In this document: positions 7,075 to 7,599 of the stretch, one piece after another | Layout: each line of letters begins with the position of its first letter | How positions within the stretch are numbered: the stretch's first letter is position 1 | NCBI GenBank assembly: GCA_964569055.1 | Contig: CAZMSZ010000361.1 | Span: forward strand, 1 to 7,599 | Origin: JAWLGW01 sp964569055 | Lineage (GTDB): Bacteria; Planctomycetota; J058 | Direction: 5' to 3' | DNA length: 7,599 nucleotides | The notes under the pieces: model-generated | Told to the model about the DNA's origin: nothing | The model's database searches: none | What the model saw: only the letters and a program-made list of their open reading frames with translations | Made by a program: the position numbers and the translations under genes

Positions 7075-7524
7075 ATGAGCAACGGCGGGCACGAGGACGA
7101 CAAGAGCGGGCTGCCGCGCGACCTCACCAGGAAGATCATCACGCTCGGGCTGGGGGCTTACTTCCTCACCGAGGACACGGTGCGGCGCTACGTCAAGGAC
7201 GCCAAGATCCCCCGCGACGTGGGCAAGCTGATCACCCAGAACGCCTCGAAGGGGAAGGAGGAGCTGTACGGGTTCGTCGCGCGCGAGCTGAGCGGGTTCC
7301 TCAAGCAGATGGACCTCCAGCAGGAGCTCGACCGGTTCCTGGGCAGCCACAAGATCCGGATCAACGCCGAGGTCGAGTTCGTCCCCCGCCCCAAGCCGGC
7401 CGGCGCCGGCGACGAGGACGAGGCGGAGGGGACCGAGCCAGGCGACGAGGGCCCGGTCGAGTGGAACGTGACCTTCCGCCAGGCCCAGGTCGAGGGCGAG
7501 GAGCCCGCCGAGGACGAAGCGTAG
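7075..7524 (+). CDS. small phasin-like helical protein with acidic C-terminal tail
   Basis: Protein of 149 residues. After a hydrophilic start, residues 14-50 (LPRDLTRKIITLGLGAYFLT, then EDTVRRYVKDAKIPRD) resemble the opening of small proteins in GC-rich deltaproteobacterial-type genomes that are often labelled phasin or polyhydroxyalkanoate-granule-associated. A helical stretch follows (KEELYGFVARELSGFLKQMD, 61-80) and then a probable strand HKIRINAEVEFVP (92-104). The tail from about 110 is rich in Glu/Asp, interrupted by one Trp-containing segment, VEWNVTFRQAQV (128-139). Residues 21-31 are mildly hydrophobic but short for a membrane span. No polyhydroxyalkanoate synthase or other granule gene is nearby, so the granule role is only a label. 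The ATG follows GGCGAGG (7064-7070) by 4 nt, 15 nt after the EIIA stop. It is probably the last gene of the cluster. Confidence 0.7.
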   Translation: MSNGGHEDDKSGLPRDLTRKIITLGLGAYFLTEDTVRRYVKDAKIPRDVGKLITQNASKGKEELYGFVARELSGFLKQMDLQQELDRFLGSHKIRINAEVEFVPRPKPAGAGDEDEAEGTEPGDEGPVEWNVTFRQAQVEGEEPAEDEA

Positions 7525-7599
7525 GCACGAGCACGGGCGGCTGGCCCGCGCCCGGCAAACCAGCGACAGCGAGAGCGCGCACTGGGCCCGAAGCCCCTC

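Noticed and set aside
5341..7350. Minus-strand open frame crossing the N gap and three genes.
   Set aside because: It runs through Ns and mirrors the tandem array and the EIIA gene, so it is not an independent gene.
7534..7554. Intrinsic terminator after the last gene.
   Set aside because: A 6-bp stem (CGGGCG 7534-7539 with CGCCCG 7549-7554) exists but no T-run follows. Stems this short are common by chance at this GC content.

Overview
The window is extremely GC-rich bacterial DNA with near-uniform G/C at third codon positions. The protein types are a eukaryote-like UDP-sugar pyrophosphorylase, HEAT and TPR scaffold proteins, a DUF4388 (PATAN) protein, an orphan PTS EIIA domain and a small phasin-like protein. 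Together they suggest a GC-rich Planctomycetota or Myxococcota member, possibly an environmental assembly. I cannot separate the two from the sequence alone. A run of exactly 100 Ns (6119-6218) shows that this is a scaffold with an unresolved gap.

Layout. Positions 1-49 probably hold the first codons of a divergent minus-strand gene that leaves the window. Positions 50-211 are intergenic, with a perfect 14-bp inverted repeat (87-100/136-149), a nested alternative hairpin and a plausible sigma70-type promoter facing right. Positions 212-1615 encode a complete UDPGP/UAP1-type nucleotidyltransferase. A 100-bp spacer with a second candidate promoter follows. Then comes a tight four-gene cluster, all on the plus strand: an exported HEAT/TPR protein (1716-3374); a large DUF4388/MshEN-like/TPR protein with a C-terminal tandem-repeat tail (3371-6615, broken by the N gap); a PTS EIIA type-2 domain protein (6616-7059); and a small phasin-like protein with an acidic C-terminus (7075-7524). 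Junctions are a 4-nt overlap, 0 nt and 15 nt, so co-transcription is very likely. The last 75 bases hold no recognisable gene.

How the genes fit together. The first gene makes a UDP-sugar, probably UDP-N-acetylhexosamine or UDP-glucose, for envelope or polysaccharide synthesis. The four-gene cluster looks like a scaffold and regulatory set: a secreted repeat protein, a large cytoplasmic TPR platform with a possible second-messenger-binding front end and a repeated basic-helix tail, and a phosphotransfer domain. That joint role is inference from gene order, not demonstrated by the sequence.

The most unusual element is the tail of the large TPR protein. It has at least five tandem 44-47-residue units, each an invariant Pro/Glu-rich segment followed by a basic amphipathic helix. 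The assembly gap lies inside this array. The apparent frame change across the gap is an artefact of the arbitrary 100-N spacer: both contig ends share an identical 31-nt sequence, and joining them there restores one continuous frame of at least 1037 codons. I see no CRISPR array, transposon, tRNA, rRNA, prophage or recognisable defence system.
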